Shown: positions 21,747 through 30,342 of the stretch, piece by piece | How positions within the stretch are numbered: the stretch's first letter is position 1 | Layout: each line of letters opens with the position of its first letter | NCBI GenBank assembly: GCA_934661755.1 | Contig: CAKUJM010000033.1 | Coordinates: 1 to 30,442, forward strand | Source of the DNA: an uncultured Lentisphaeria bacterium | GTDB lineage: Bacteria > Verrucomicrobiota > Lentisphaeria > Oligosphaerales > Oligosphaeraceae | Direction of reading: 5' to 3' | DNA length: 30,442 nucleotides | Program-made: the position numbers and the translations under genes | Notes under the pieces: generated by a model | Told to the model about the DNA's origin: nothing | Databases searched by the model: none | What the model saw: only the letters and a program-made list of their open reading frames with translations

Positions 21747-24305
21747 TCATTCATTCGGGGTGGCCAGGCATTGGATATCGTCCAGCAGCGCCATCACCTT
21801 TTCCAGCGAGAACGGGAAGCGTGTGCCCCGGACCTTCTGAAGTTCCCGGAAGGAGGGCAGAAGCCGGGGGAGGCACTCGGCCACATTCCGCAAATCAGGT
21901 AGCAGGCCTTTAGGATCCAGCGAGGCACGGCGGGTGAAATGGGCCAGCCTTTGCGCCAGGCGGTCATCCGCCACCGGCTGGCTGCTGCCGGCCACCCGGT
22001 TTTGGATGTCTGCAAGCAACCGCAGCCGCCTGGCAATGCCCTGCCAGCCATAGAGGGCAGCGTATTCGTCGGCCTCGGCGAAATGCAGCCGCACCTGGCG
22101 GGGACGACTGCAAGGGGCTTCCGGCAACTCCACCACCACGGCCAGTTCCTCGCCATCGTAGGACCAATCCAGCGATTGTCCATTGCATTCGACCGCAGTC
22201 GGGGGGAGGCATCCGTGCAACCGCAGGGTGATTGCGCGGCTCGTCCGCCATCCATCGCATGTGCCGGATGCGGCGCCGATTTCGACAACCCGGCATTGCC
22301 CTTCGCGCCAATGGCGGAAGCGGGTGCGTACGCACTGCCCCTGGCGATAGCCGTTGCCCACGCCGTCATCCTCATAGAGTTCGTATTCGCCGCATTCGCC
22401 GGGGTAGACGACCACGACCGGTTTTTCCAGCACCCCGCTGTCGCCGGCGCGGGATCCGGCGGGGGCCTCCGGCAGGATGGTCCCGGGCCTTGCCAGCATC
22501 GGCAGGTCGGATTGGAGGCGATTGACTTTTATGGTTCGGCCTCCGTCCAGGAGCATTCCGGTGGCCAGGTCATACCATTTGCCTGGCGGCAGCCAGAGGC
22601 TCTGCATCGTCATGCCGGTTTGCGGATCAGCGGGCGAGGCCACCGGGGCCGCCAGGATGTGCTCGCCGAAGAAGTATTCGCCGGGGTGGCGATATGCCTC
22701 ATCGATTTCCGGATATTCATAATAGAGGGGCCGGCAAAGGGCGATGGCGGTGTCGCAGGCCTTCCGGCATTCGCCATAGATGTACGGCACCATCCGGAGA
22801 CGCCGTCGAATTTCCCCGCGCAGCAGGTCATTCCAGGGCGCCGGGAAATTCCAGAAGCGGCGTTCGGCATAATCGAATTTTGCGGAGTGGACGCGGAAGA
22901 CCGGCGAGCAGACACCGAATTGCATCCAGCGCAAATAGAGTTCCGGCGCAATCGCTTCGCTTTCCATGTGTCCGCCCAGGTCGTGGCTCCAATAGCCGAA
23001 AAGGACGTTGGCGGCGGCGGCAGTCACTTCGATTTCCTTTGACAGGGTTCCCCAGCTGGAGCAGGCATCGGCGGAGAATCCGATTTGGAATCCGGCGCCG
23101 TCCATTCCGCCGCGGCACGCGAATACCATCGGCCGTTTGGCGGGATTGCGGCGCTGCTGATCACGCAGATGCAGCCGATTGAGCCATGCCAGCGGGCGGA
23201 AGCCGGCCTGCTGGACGCCCTCCTCGCATTGCCGCCAATCCATCCACCAGAAATCGACGCCGCGATCCTCTTCCGGATTGAGCAGCAGCTTGAAATACAG
23301 ATCCATGAAGTGCGGATCATCCAGGGCGAAGGGGATTTTCCGGCCATCCCCTTCGGCCTTCATGGCGGCTGCGAAATCCGCGTAGCATTTTTCCTGCGGC
23401 CCCACGCCCTGGTCGGGATGCAGATTGAGGGCGGGGTGGATTCCCAGCTCATGGATTTTGCCCAGGAAGCGCCTCGGATCCGGGAAGAACGCGGGATCCC
23501 AGGTATAGCCAGTCCAGCCCGGCAAATGCCAATCCATGTCAATGCCCAGCACATCCAGCGGCGTGCCGGCTTGCTCGAAGCGGGCGGACAGCTCCTCCAG
23601 CTGGACATCATCGTATGCCCAATAGCGCGAATACCAGTGACCGAAAACGTAATGCGGTGGTAGCGGCGGACGCCCGAACAACTGCGATGCCGCCAGCAGG
23701 CACGATCGGTAATCGTGGCCATACCCGAAGAAATACAGGTCGCGGCGACGCGCGGCCTTCGGGCGCACGTCAATCCACTCGCCGAAGACCGGATGCGGGA
23801 CAATCGCCGCCGTCATGGAGTCGTCAAACACCGACCAGCCGGACCGCGAGAGCAGGCCATCGCCCGGATGGAATTTTCCACGGACCTGGCGCCTGCCTTC
23901 AACCCACGGCATCAGATCCAGCAGGTCATCGCCATCGAGCATGTCCAATTCGGTGAAACTGCCCTTGAGATTGCGATCATCCGCCAGGCCAGGATGCCAG
24001 CAGACCCGCGCTCCATTGAGGTCGAAGGCGATTTGGAGGCTGTCAGCGGTGAATCCGCCATCCGGACGGTATTCCAACTGCATGCGGCCGGTATCGATTC
24101 GCAGCGACTTTTCGTCCCGCGACACCGAAAAGTGCGGTGAGCCGAGGTCGCGGCAACAGATGTTCTGGGTGGGACGGTCGTCAAAGACGCCATCCTCCGA
24201 CCATTCGAGGCGCATCAGCCGGCCGGTTATCACGGTGAAGCGGGCATTGCCGGCAATGACCGCGTTGTCCCGCGCGGCGTGGGACCTTTCCTTAAAGTTG
24301 TTCAT
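21747..24305 (-). CDS. Glycoside hydrolase family 31 enzyme, alpha-glucosidase/alpha-xylosidase type
   Basis: Retaining alpha-glycosidase of 852 residues without a signal peptide, so probably cytoplasmic. An N-terminal beta-sandwich (about 15-195) is followed by a GH31 barrel (about 215-560). The catalytic nucleophile is Asp356 in VDFWWMDWRQ and the probable acid/base is Asp413 in GFSADACSSW, where the family usually has SGD. FRVHSAKFDYAERRFW and HILAAPVASP are further landmarks. A C-terminal beta domain and a helical tail of about 130 residues complete it; the tail is longer than usual. AGGGA lies about nine bases upstream of the ATG at 24305. The promoter carries the motif shared with the GH5/GH10 operon. 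Substrate undetermined: glucosides or xylosides. Confidence 0.9.
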   Translation of the reverse strand: MNNFKERSHAARDNAVIAGNARFTVITGRLMRLEWSEDGVFDDRPTQNICCRDLGSPHFSVSRDEKSLRIDTGRMQLEYRPDGGFTADSLQIAFDLNGARVCWHPGLADDRNLKGSFTELDMLDGDDLLDLMPWVEGRRQVRGKFHPGDGLLSRSGWSVFDDSMTAAIVPHPVFGEWIDVRPKAARRRDLYFFGYGHDYRSCLLAASQLFGRPPLPPHYVFGHWYSRYWAYDDVQLEELSARFEQAGTPLDVLGIDMDWHLPGWTGYTWDPAFFPDPRRFLGKIHELGIHPALNLHPDQGVGPQEKCYADFAAAMKAEGDGRKIPFALDDPHFMDLYFKLLLNPEEDRGVDFWWMDWRQCEEGVQQAGFRPLAWLNRLHLRDQQRRNPAKRPMVFACRGGMDGAGFQIGFSADACSSWGTLSKEIEVTAAAANVLFGYWSHDLGGHMESEAIAPELYLRWMQFGVCSPVFRVHSAKFDYAERRFWNFPAPWNDLLRGEIRRRLRMVPYIYGECRKACDTAIALCRPLYYEYPEIDEAYRHPGEYFFGEHILAAPVASPADPQTGMTMQSLWLPPGKWYDLATGMLLDGGRTIKVNRLQSDLPMLARPGTILPEAPAGSRAGDSGVLEKPVVVVYPGECGEYELYEDDGVGNGYRQGQCVRTRFRHWREGQCRVVEIGAASGTCDGWRTSRAITLRLHGCLPPTAVECNGQSLDWSYDGEELAVVVELPEAPCSRPRQVRLHFAEADEYAALYGWQGIARRLRLLADIQNRVAGSSQPVADDRLAQRLAHFTRRASLDPKGLLPDLRNVAECLPRLLPSFRELQKVRGTRFPFSLEKVMALLDDIQCLATPNE

Positions 24306-24369
24306 CAGGCAGCTTCCCTGGCATTGCCAAATATGGCGGGGGATGGGACAGGATTCCGGATTCGGGAAT

Positions 24370-24428
24370 AAAATACCCCTGCGTCATCTCAAACTTCATT
24401 GAACACAGGTTCGTTAATTTGAATCATC
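24370..24428 (-). promoter_or_regulatory. GH31 promoter with AraC-type operator motif
   Basis: A 34-bp motif (24395-24428) matches 30102-30135 at 27 of 34 positions. Read on minus it begins GATGATTC and ends TGTGTTCA, AYGAA; the two half-sites GATTCAA and TGTTCAA lie 20 bp apart as a direct repeat. The -10 box TATTTT (24370-24375) follows after exactly 19 bases, as in the other copy. The motif also lies about 25 bp upstream of the araC -10 box on the other strand, so it could serve both genes. Confidence 0.65.
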
Positions 24429-24453
24429 GCCCATCAGGCAGCAGAGCGGGCCT

Positions 24454-24459
24454 TATATT
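24454..24459 (+). promoter_or_regulatory. araC -10 box, giving a leaderless transcript
   Basis: TATATT in the context CCTTATATTAGCC ends seven bases before the ATG at 24467, so transcription would start at or next to the start codon. There is no Shine-Dalgarno and no good -35 box. GCGGGC and GCCCGC flank the -10 box as a 6-bp inverted repeat. Confidence 0.5.
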
Positions 24460-24466
24460 AGCCCGC

Positions 24467-25411
24467 ATGCAGTACATTCACGATGACAGCCTTGACGGGA
24501 GCAATGTCTGGATTGACTTCCGGGATATTTGCGGGAAGGAGGTGTTTCCCGCCGCGATCTCGACCGCCGGCGCGATCTGCCACAACAATGGCGAGCGCTA
24601 CCACCTGGCCAGCCGGGATTTCCTCCGCTTCACCCGCAATGGCTACCATATTCTGCAATACACCGAGCAGGGCCTGGGGCAGATCAGCTACCGCTTCCCG
24701 GACGGGCGCACCGCCACCTACGACCTGCCGCCGGGGAGATGCTTCTTCATCACCCACGACGATGAATTCAATTTCCATTCCCCGGGGGATTGCCAGTGGA
24801 GCTACATCTACATCGGCTTCCGTGGCGAGCTGGCCAGCCGGATCTTCGGGCAGATCCGGCAAGGCGAGCCGGTGCGCAGCCTGCGGGATACCTCCGCATG
24901 CGTCACGCAATTCCGGCAATTGATCCGCCAGGCATTGCGGACCAGCATGACCTCGACGGATGTCCGGAAGGCGGCGTGCTCGATCTTGCTGGATTTGGAG
25001 AAGGAGCTGTCGGACGACGAGCTGGCAGGGCTGGGCAGCCTCCAGCGCGAGGCGACGGAATTTGTCCGCAACAACCTGTCGTGCATTGACGTGCGCAAAA
25101 TGGCCTCGCATTTCAAATTGGCGGAGAAGTACTTCCAGACCTATTTCAAGGCGCAGTGCGGCATTACGCCGGGAAGATTCATAATGGAGCAACGGCTAAT
25201 CCATGCCGTGCACCTGCTGGAATGCACCAACATGAAGCTCAACGCCATCGCGGAATTATCAGGCTTTGCGGATGCCAGCCATCTTTGCCGGACCTTCAAG
25301 AGGAGCATTGGCATGACTGCGCAATCATACCGTGAAAACGGCGGAAATGCATGCAGGGCGATTTATGGCCAAATGATATCCAAGGGCCTTCGCCCCGACG
25401 GCGCATCCTGA
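24467..25411 (+). CDS. AraC-family transcriptional regulator
   Basis: DNA-binding regulator of 314 residues, probably controlling the neighbouring glycoside hydrolases. The N-terminal half is a cupin-like sensing domain (RYHLASRDFLRFTRNGYHIL, DLPPGRCFFITHDDEFNF). The C-terminal half has the two helix-turn-helix motifs: VRKMASHFKLAEKYFQTYFK with GITPGRFI, then LNAIAELSGFADASHLCRTFK with GMTAQSYRENG. I chose the ATG at 24467; a TTG at 24419 in the same frame lies within the operator motif and is unlikely. It is transcribed divergently from GH31 and convergent with the GH10-like gene. It is the only transcription regulator in the window. Confidence 0.92.
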   Translation: MQYIHDDSLDGSNVWIDFRDICGKEVFPAAISTAGAICHNNGERYHLASRDFLRFTRNGYHILQYTEQGLGQISYRFPDGRTATYDLPPGRCFFITHDDEFNFHSPGDCQWSYIYIGFRGELASRIFGQIRQGEPVRSLRDTSACVTQFRQLIRQALRTSMTSTDVRKAACSILLDLEKELSDDELAGLGSLQREATEFVRNNLSCIDVRKMASHFKLAEKYFQTYFKAQCGITPGRFIMEQRLIHAVHLLECTNMKLNAIAELSGFADASHLCRTFKRSIGMTAQSYRENGGNACRAIYGQMISKGLRPDGAS

Positions 25412-25436
25412 ACGCCGCCGGGGGGAGAAAGGGGAT

Positions 25437-26804
25437 TCACCCCAGCCGGATTTCCTGCCATCGCGGCTCGTATTTGGAGATTGTCAGCGGGATGTTGAAG
25501 ATCCCGGCGTCGGTTTTGATCTCGACGTCGTAATCGCCGCAGAAGCCGTAGAGCTTGTTCCTGCCGTCGCGCTCGTATTCCAGGGTTTCGTCGGTATGCC
25601 ACTCATGGTGGATCAGATCATAGAGCACCCCATAGGCGGGCTTTTCGGTCATGTCGTTGTTGAGCAATCCGCCCAGGTAGCGGTTTTCGCCCTGGTTGTT
25701 GTTGATGGCGCCGGCCTGCTGGAATGCGGTGTTGTCCACCAGGTTCCACCAGGTGATGGCGCTCATGGCGGGATGGCTGAACCACATGCGGTACATCTTC
25801 TCGGCCACCAGCGCCTGGAAGGCGGGCCCGTCGCCCAGCGGCGCCTCGGCGGGGATGGTGATTTCCGAGACATTCAGCGGCAGCCCCAGCGATCCATACA
25901 GGTCCATGTGGGCGTACACATGCGCGGGGTCGAGCATCTGGTCCGACCACTCCACCAGCCGCTCGATTGCCCCGTAGAAGGCGATATGGTACTGCAATCC
26001 GAGTCCGCGCACCGGCAGCCCCAGATCAAGCAGCCGCCGGACATGCAGATAGAGCGGCGTATAGCCGCCATGGTAGTTGTTCCAGCTCATCCACGGCCCC
26101 TCGTTGTAGATCAGCTCCGTGGATGCGGGGAAGTAGCGCCCCGCCAGCCGGAAGAGCTTCTCGATATGATGCTCCGGGACATTTCCCTGGGGATAGATCT
26201 CCGGGAAAACCGGATCCAGCTGCAGCCCCTCGTTATAGACATCGAACCAGTGGATCCTGCCGGCATAGCGTCCGGCGATCCCGGCGATATGGCGCTCATA
26301 CTCGTCCAGCAGCCGGAACTGGTTGCGCGGGAGCCAATCCGGCATCAGCGTGTGCCAGACCATCGGATGGCCCTTGGCGTGCAGATAATGTGATTCGCAG
26401 AAATCCACCACTTCGTCCGCCGGCGGACGACGGTAGATGTACTGGCTGCCCTTTTCCTGGCGGAAGCGTCCGCGTTCCGGCTCGTAGGCATCCCAGTAGA
26501 AGGGCACCACCGCCTGATTGAACAGCCGGGTGAACTTTTCGGCATAGACGTCGTTCTTCCAGCTTTCATCGCCCACGAACTGATTGAGCATGAAGGCATT
26601 GGCGCCAAACCGGAATTCATGGCGGCGCAGACGGTAATGGATGGCGCAGCGTTCGACTGGCCTGCCGTCCGGAGCGGTTATCGACAACTTGAGCGACCGT
26701 TTGCGGGCGGTGCGGGTGTCGCATTGGATCCGCTCATCGATCTCAGGCGAGTAGGCCACCAGCCGCCGCAGTATTTTCCGGGCCTCGGGGGAAAAGCTAT
26801 TCAT
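25437..26804 (-). CDS. GH10-like endo-xylanase-type glycoside hydrolase, no signal peptide
   Basis: Clan GH-A barrel of 455 residues. Family signs: an N-terminal beta segment ending RHEFRFGANAFML, then HAKGHPMVWHTLMPDWL, the acid/base Glu192 in WFDVYNEGLQ and the probable nucleophile Glu314 in LPLNVSEITIP, with TWWNLVD following. Where typical GH10 has ENxMKW this protein has VVPFYWDAYEPERGRF, so it is a divergent member. A C-terminal segment of about 70 residues follows the barrel. No signal peptide is seen. It starts six bases after the GH5-like gene and lacks a ribosome-binding site, so it depends on that operon and probably on coupled translation. Likely substrate: a beta-linked oligosaccharide; not certain. 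Confidence 0.85.
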   Translation of the reverse strand: MNSFSPEARKILRRLVAYSPEIDERIQCDTRTARKRSLKLSITAPDGRPVERCAIHYRLRRHEFRFGANAFMLNQFVGDESWKNDVYAEKFTRLFNQAVVPFYWDAYEPERGRFRQEKGSQYIYRRPPADEVVDFCESHYLHAKGHPMVWHTLMPDWLPRNQFRLLDEYERHIAGIAGRYAGRIHWFDVYNEGLQLDPVFPEIYPQGNVPEHHIEKLFRLAGRYFPASTELIYNEGPWMSWNNYHGGYTPLYLHVRRLLDLGLPVRGLGLQYHIAFYGAIERLVEWSDQMLDPAHVYAHMDLYGSLGLPLNVSEITIPAEAPLGDGPAFQALVAEKMYRMWFSHPAMSAITWWNLVDNTAFQQAGAINNNQGENRYLGGLLNNDMTEKPAYGVLYDLIHHEWHTDETLEYERDGRNKLYGFCGDYDVEIKTDAGIFNIPLTISKYEPRWQEIRLG

Positions 26805-26810
26805 GAGTTT

Positions 26811-29800
26811 TTATTCACTGATGACGATTTCAAAGAATGGGGTCGGGCCATGCTTCAGCCCGGCCAGGTCCACTTTCAGCGACATGCCATCCGGGGTGCG
26901 TTCCACCGGGACTTCCTCGCGGCGTTCCCCGGCAAGCGACAGCGCATAGCAGCGCATCCGGCCGCGGCGGTTGATGCGCAGATCATACCGTCCGCACTGA
27001 TACAGTATCGGCAGGGTTCCGATGACCCGCAGATACGCCCCCGTGGAATCATGTTGCATGCCGGTGTTGGCGATGCGGGTGGACAGCACCAGCACCATCC
27101 GCTCCGATTCCGACAGCGGCAGATCATCCACCGCCGCCAGCCCGATCAGCGAATTGACGCTGTTTTCCACGACCTCCAGCGTGCCAAGCCGCTGGCGTCC
27201 GCCGGCCGGCAGCGCGACCGCCTCGCTTTTCGGGGTGACGACGGTCATTTTCCGTTCCCTGGCGAACAGGGTGATCTGTCCGGTCTGGCTCTGGTAGATT
27301 TCCCGTTCCAGGTCGGTGCAGTTGTCCGCCGGCAGGATTGCGCGTTCGCGCATCGTGGCCACCAGCGACTCCAGCGACGGGTCGTTGGCGGCGGTCTCCC
27401 GGGCCTGCGCGAACCATCCGTGCCAGATGATTTCACCGGTGCCGGCCGGCGTGAAAAGCAGATCCGGCGGCGTCGGCGTCGGCACCCGGCCATATGGCGG
27501 CAGGTCGGTATACAGCGTCGCGACATTGGTGAGCAGCCCCACCCGGCTCTGGGTCGGCGCCAGCGCATACGAGCTGCGGCCGATGCTGAAGACGTAATCG
27601 CGGCTCAGCGCCACCGCGGCCCGGTGTCCGGCGGCGGCCACGTCCCGGCGCAGGAAGAACAGCGACGACAGGAATTCGCCGGCGCGCAGCACCGGGTTGT
27701 TGGCGGCATGGAAGGAGTTGGCGCGCTGGTCGTTCCGGAGCGCGACCGCGCCGGAGTGGATGGCCAGCGAATCCCAGTCGTTGAGGGCGGCATACGCATC
27801 CAGCGCCACCGGCTTTTCGTACTGGTATGGGTTCCGGAAGACGTAGTTGTGTTCGTTGAAGAAGAATGGCCGTCCGTAGATCCGGCCGCCGAACGGATAG
27901 CGGAAGAGGCTGGCGCCGTCGGCAATCGAACTAGCCTGGCTGACGACGGCCCCGGGCTGCTCTCCGCCATCCGGATGGCAGTGATAGCCATGGGCATCGA
28001 CGATCTGCACCGACTCCCATGACACCGCGGAGCATCGCAGCGCCGGCATCGGGCACTGGAGGGTCAGCCCGTCATAGCCGCACTCCTTCATCACCTGGTC
28101 GCAGAAGCGGTAGGCCGCCTTCAGGTTCGTGTACCAGAACTCGTCGTAGTCCACCCGCAGCTGCGACCGGTCCCAGTATTTTGGCAGCGGCGGATCCGCC
28201 ATCACCGACGCCGGATGCGGGCATTTTTCCGCAGGCAATGCGGCGTACTTGTCCCGGAGGAATTCGCGCCAGCGCCGTTTGAGGAATTTGAAATCCTCCG
28301 GGTAGCTGCGCTCCATCACCGGCGCGTATTCGATCCCCAGCCCGATTTCGTTGTAGTATTCCACTGCAATGAACACCGGGTCGTCCTTCCATGCCAGGCC
28401 GGTGTAGGGATTCACATGATCGAGCACCATCTTCGCGGCCTTGGCGAAGCGTTCCCGCAGCGCCGGCTCGCCGATGATGAAGAGGACCTTGTTGGCCATC
28501 CGCTTCTCCGCGACCTGGAACCACTCGCGTTCCGAGGAAAACAGCCAGAAGGCGAACAGGTTCAGCTGCAAATATACACCCTGCTGCTTCATTTCATGCA
28601 CCATCCGGTCCCAACGGTCGAAATAGCGCGGCAGCGGCTTCATGTCCTCGGTGGAATGCGCCATCAGCCAGGCGTCAAAGCCATGCATCCGGAAGAGGTT
28701 GTATCCCTGCGCCCGGATGGCGCGGGCGTACTCGGCCGCCAGGCGCGGGAAGTCGCTGTCGCTGGAGTCCTTCCAGACCTTCTCATCCGGCTCGCCGCTG
28801 AAGCCATGGAAGCGCTGGGGGGCGGGGTTGTTCTCGAAGGCGACATGGCCATCGCCGGTGATGACTGCCCGGCCATATTTTCCGGCCGGGGCGTCTACAA
28901 GCGCGGAGAGATCCAGGGCGGTGCCGGCCTTGACCGCCAGTTCGCCGGTGTCGATGGGGATGTACCCCTCACTGGCCGTGAACACCTGCGACGGCGGGGG
29001 CGGCGTGACCGCACCCCAATGCAGCCCCCAGCCCTCCGATCCCGCCACCACCTTGACCGCCAGCAGGTTCTCGCCCGGCTTCACTGGCAGGAAGACCAGG
29101 TGGTTGGCCGGCGACACCGGCTTTTTCGCATTGCCGTCGTCCATTGTCGAATAGACCAGCTTTCCATTGAGATGGATTTCCATCCACCAGTCCGCGCCGA
29201 AGCCGACCGGGACCATGCGGGCGGCGTCGGAATGGAAGCGGTTGTAGAGCATCGCCGCATCGCGGAAACGCCGGCGGCTGGCTCCGGCTTCCCGCCGCAG
29301 ATCCAACTGGAAGCCGTCGCCCTCCGGTTGCGGCCATGCCAGCGCCGGCATCACGGTGTCGCCGTCCGCCAATCCCGGCATTCCCTCCGGAATGGCGTCC
29401 ACCGGCGCGGCGTCATCCGGCCTGATCAGTCCGAATACGGTCCATTCCTCGGAAAACGGCGGCGGCTCGGCGTCAATGCGGGTAAGATCGACCAGGAACA
29501 TATCCGAGAGCACCACCTTGCCATCCAATTCGCCCAGATACAGCGACAGCACCGGCGGATCCTGGGGGTCGTCGCTTTCCAGGCCGGGGATGATTTCGAC
29601 AAAGATCTTCTGCAACCCCTGCCGGAGAGGCAGCTGCCGGAACAGCCCGAGGTTTTTGGGCTTGTTGCGCATCCGGTATGAAATCACCATCGGGCGCGTC
29701 TGCGGCTGTTCGCAGTCCACGGTGAAATAGCAACGGTAGATATGGCCGACCTCCATGGTGCGGATCGGCTGCTGCAACTTGAAGAGCCCGGCGTCGTTCC

Positions 29801-29981
29801 CCTTTGCGATCCGCAAGGTCACCGCGCCATCGCCGGTCTCCACAGTGCCGGCGGCGCCCAGGATTTCCCAGCCGTCAAGGCCGGCGGAAAAATCGGCGTT
29901 GCGCAGCAGATTCTCAATCTGGCCGGCATTGGCTACCCCCAATGCCAGAAACAAAAGGAATATCATCAGAAACCGCCGCAT
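26811..29981 (-). CDS. Secreted multidomain clan GH-A glycoside hydrolase (GH5-like)
   Basis: Exported hydrolase of 1056 residues. The signal peptide is MRRFLMIFLLFLALGVANA, cleaved after ANA. A CBM4/9-like domain follows (NLLRNADFSAGLDGWEILG, to about 170), then a jelly-roll-like region (about 195-320; MEIHLNGKLVYS). The barrel (about 390-760) contains GYNLFRMHGFDAWLM, the acid/base Glu in VAVEYYNEIGLG and the candidate nucleophile Glu in RPFFFNEHNYVF. A C-terminal beta domain completes it. I chose the ATG at 29981 because GAGGAGG lies about six bases upstream; ATG 29987 is an alternative, and the open frame before it is repeat fragment E. It heads the operon with the GH10-like gene. I cannot assign a GH subfamily or substrate. 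Confidence 0.85.
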   Translation of the reverse strand: MRRFLMIFLLFLALGVANAGQIENLLRNADFSAGLDGWEILGAAGTVETGDGAVTLRIAKGNDAGLFKLQQPIRTMEVGHIYRCYFTVDCEQPQTRPMVISYRMRNKPKNLGLFRQLPLRQGLQKIFVEIIPGLESDDPQDPPVLSLYLGELDGKVVLSDMFLVDLTRIDAEPPPFSEEWTVFGLIRPDDAAPVDAIPEGMPGLADGDTVMPALAWPQPEGDGFQLDLRREAGASRRRFRDAAMLYNRFHSDAARMVPVGFGADWWMEIHLNGKLVYSTMDDGNAKKPVSPANHLVFLPVKPGENLLAVKVVAGSEGWGLHWGAVTPPPPSQVFTASEGYIPIDTGELAVKAGTALDLSALVDAPAGKYGRAVITGDGHVAFENNPAPQRFHGFSGEPDEKVWKDSSDSDFPRLAAEYARAIRAQGYNLFRMHGFDAWLMAHSTEDMKPLPRYFDRWDRMVHEMKQQGVYLQLNLFAFWLFSSEREWFQVAEKRMANKVLFIIGEPALRERFAKAAKMVLDHVNPYTGLAWKDDPVFIAVEYYNEIGLGIEYAPVMERSYPEDFKFLKRRWREFLRDKYAALPAEKCPHPASVMADPPLPKYWDRSQLRVDYDEFWYTNLKAAYRFCDQVMKECGYDGLTLQCPMPALRCSAVSWESVQIVDAHGYHCHPDGGEQPGAVVSQASSIADGASLFRYPFGGRIYGRPFFFNEHNYVFRNPYQYEKPVALDAYAALNDWDSLAIHSGAVALRNDQRANSFHAANNPVLRAGEFLSSLFFLRRDVAAAGHRAAVALSRDYVFSIGRSSYALAPTQSRVGLLTNVATLYTDLPPYGRVPTPTPPDLLFTPAGTGEIIWHGWFAQARETAANDPSLESLVATMRERAILPADNCTDLEREIYQSQTGQITLFARERKMTVVTPKSEAVALPAGGRQRLGTLEVVENSVNSLIGLAAVDDLPLSESERMVLVLSTRIANTGMQHDSTGAYLRVIGTLPILYQCGRYDLRINRRGRMRCYALSLAGERREEVPVERTPDGMSLKVDLAGLKHGPTPFFEIVISE

Positions 29982-30011
29982 CGCCATCCTCCTCTTGGTC
30001 AAGATCCAGCC

Positions 30012-30038
30012 TGGATCCGTGAAGTTAGTCAATTCCGC
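30012..30038. repeat. Fragment E of the dispersed element
   Basis: GGATCCGTGAAG is shared with copy A, and the next bases align with the end of copy D mostly with transitions (GTTAGTCAATTCC against GTTGGTTGATTTT). It is a decayed end, not a full copy. It lies in the leader of the GH5/GH10 operon. Confidence 0.5.
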
Positions 30039-30076
30039 ACAGACGCCCCATGATCAGGACGGCTGCGTTTCCGTTG

Positions 30077-30135
30077 AATATATTTTTGCGGCAGAGTGTC
30101 ATTCGTTGAACACAAGTGCGTTTGATGGAATCATC
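30077..30135 (-). promoter_or_regulatory. GH5/GH10 operon promoter with the shared operator motif
   Basis: The 34-bp motif at 30102-30135 matches 24395-24428 at 27 of 34 positions and has the same direct half-sites 20 bp apart (GATTCCA and TGTTCAA on minus). The -10 box TATATT (30077-30082) follows after exactly 19 bases. The proximal half-site lies where a -35 box would be, as for class II activation. The leader to the ATG at 29981 is about 90 nt. Confidence 0.65.
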
Positions 30136-30167
30136 CCGTCACGGCAAGGCCACGGGATGCCTCACCC

Positions 30168-30298
30168 GGGGTAGCAAGGGCGTCTCGCCCTTGGACAATT
30201 ATGTTGTTGCAACAAAGCGCGTTCTTCAAACTACGCACGGACGCACGTCAAGCCCGACGCCAACCCCCAGGCCCCTCAGCCTCCCCTGCAAGGGGAGG
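30168..30298. repeat. Right inner inverted repeat with a single palindrome unit
   Basis: Reverse complement of 31-161. It includes one palindrome unit, CAAGGGCG, TCT, CGCCCTTG (30175-30193). In the same orientation as the left array this has G at stem position 6 and C at its partner, where the left array has C and G: a compensatory change. Nothing coding is present. Confidence 0.85.
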
Positions 30299-30342
30299 CT
30301 TTTCCTGTCGTGAAAACTGGAGCGCGGTCGTTTAACGCCCAT

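Noticed and set aside
24419..24466. TTG start for the AraC regulator
   Set aside because: It falls in the operator motif and upstream of the -10 box, and adds 16 residues with no family similarity.
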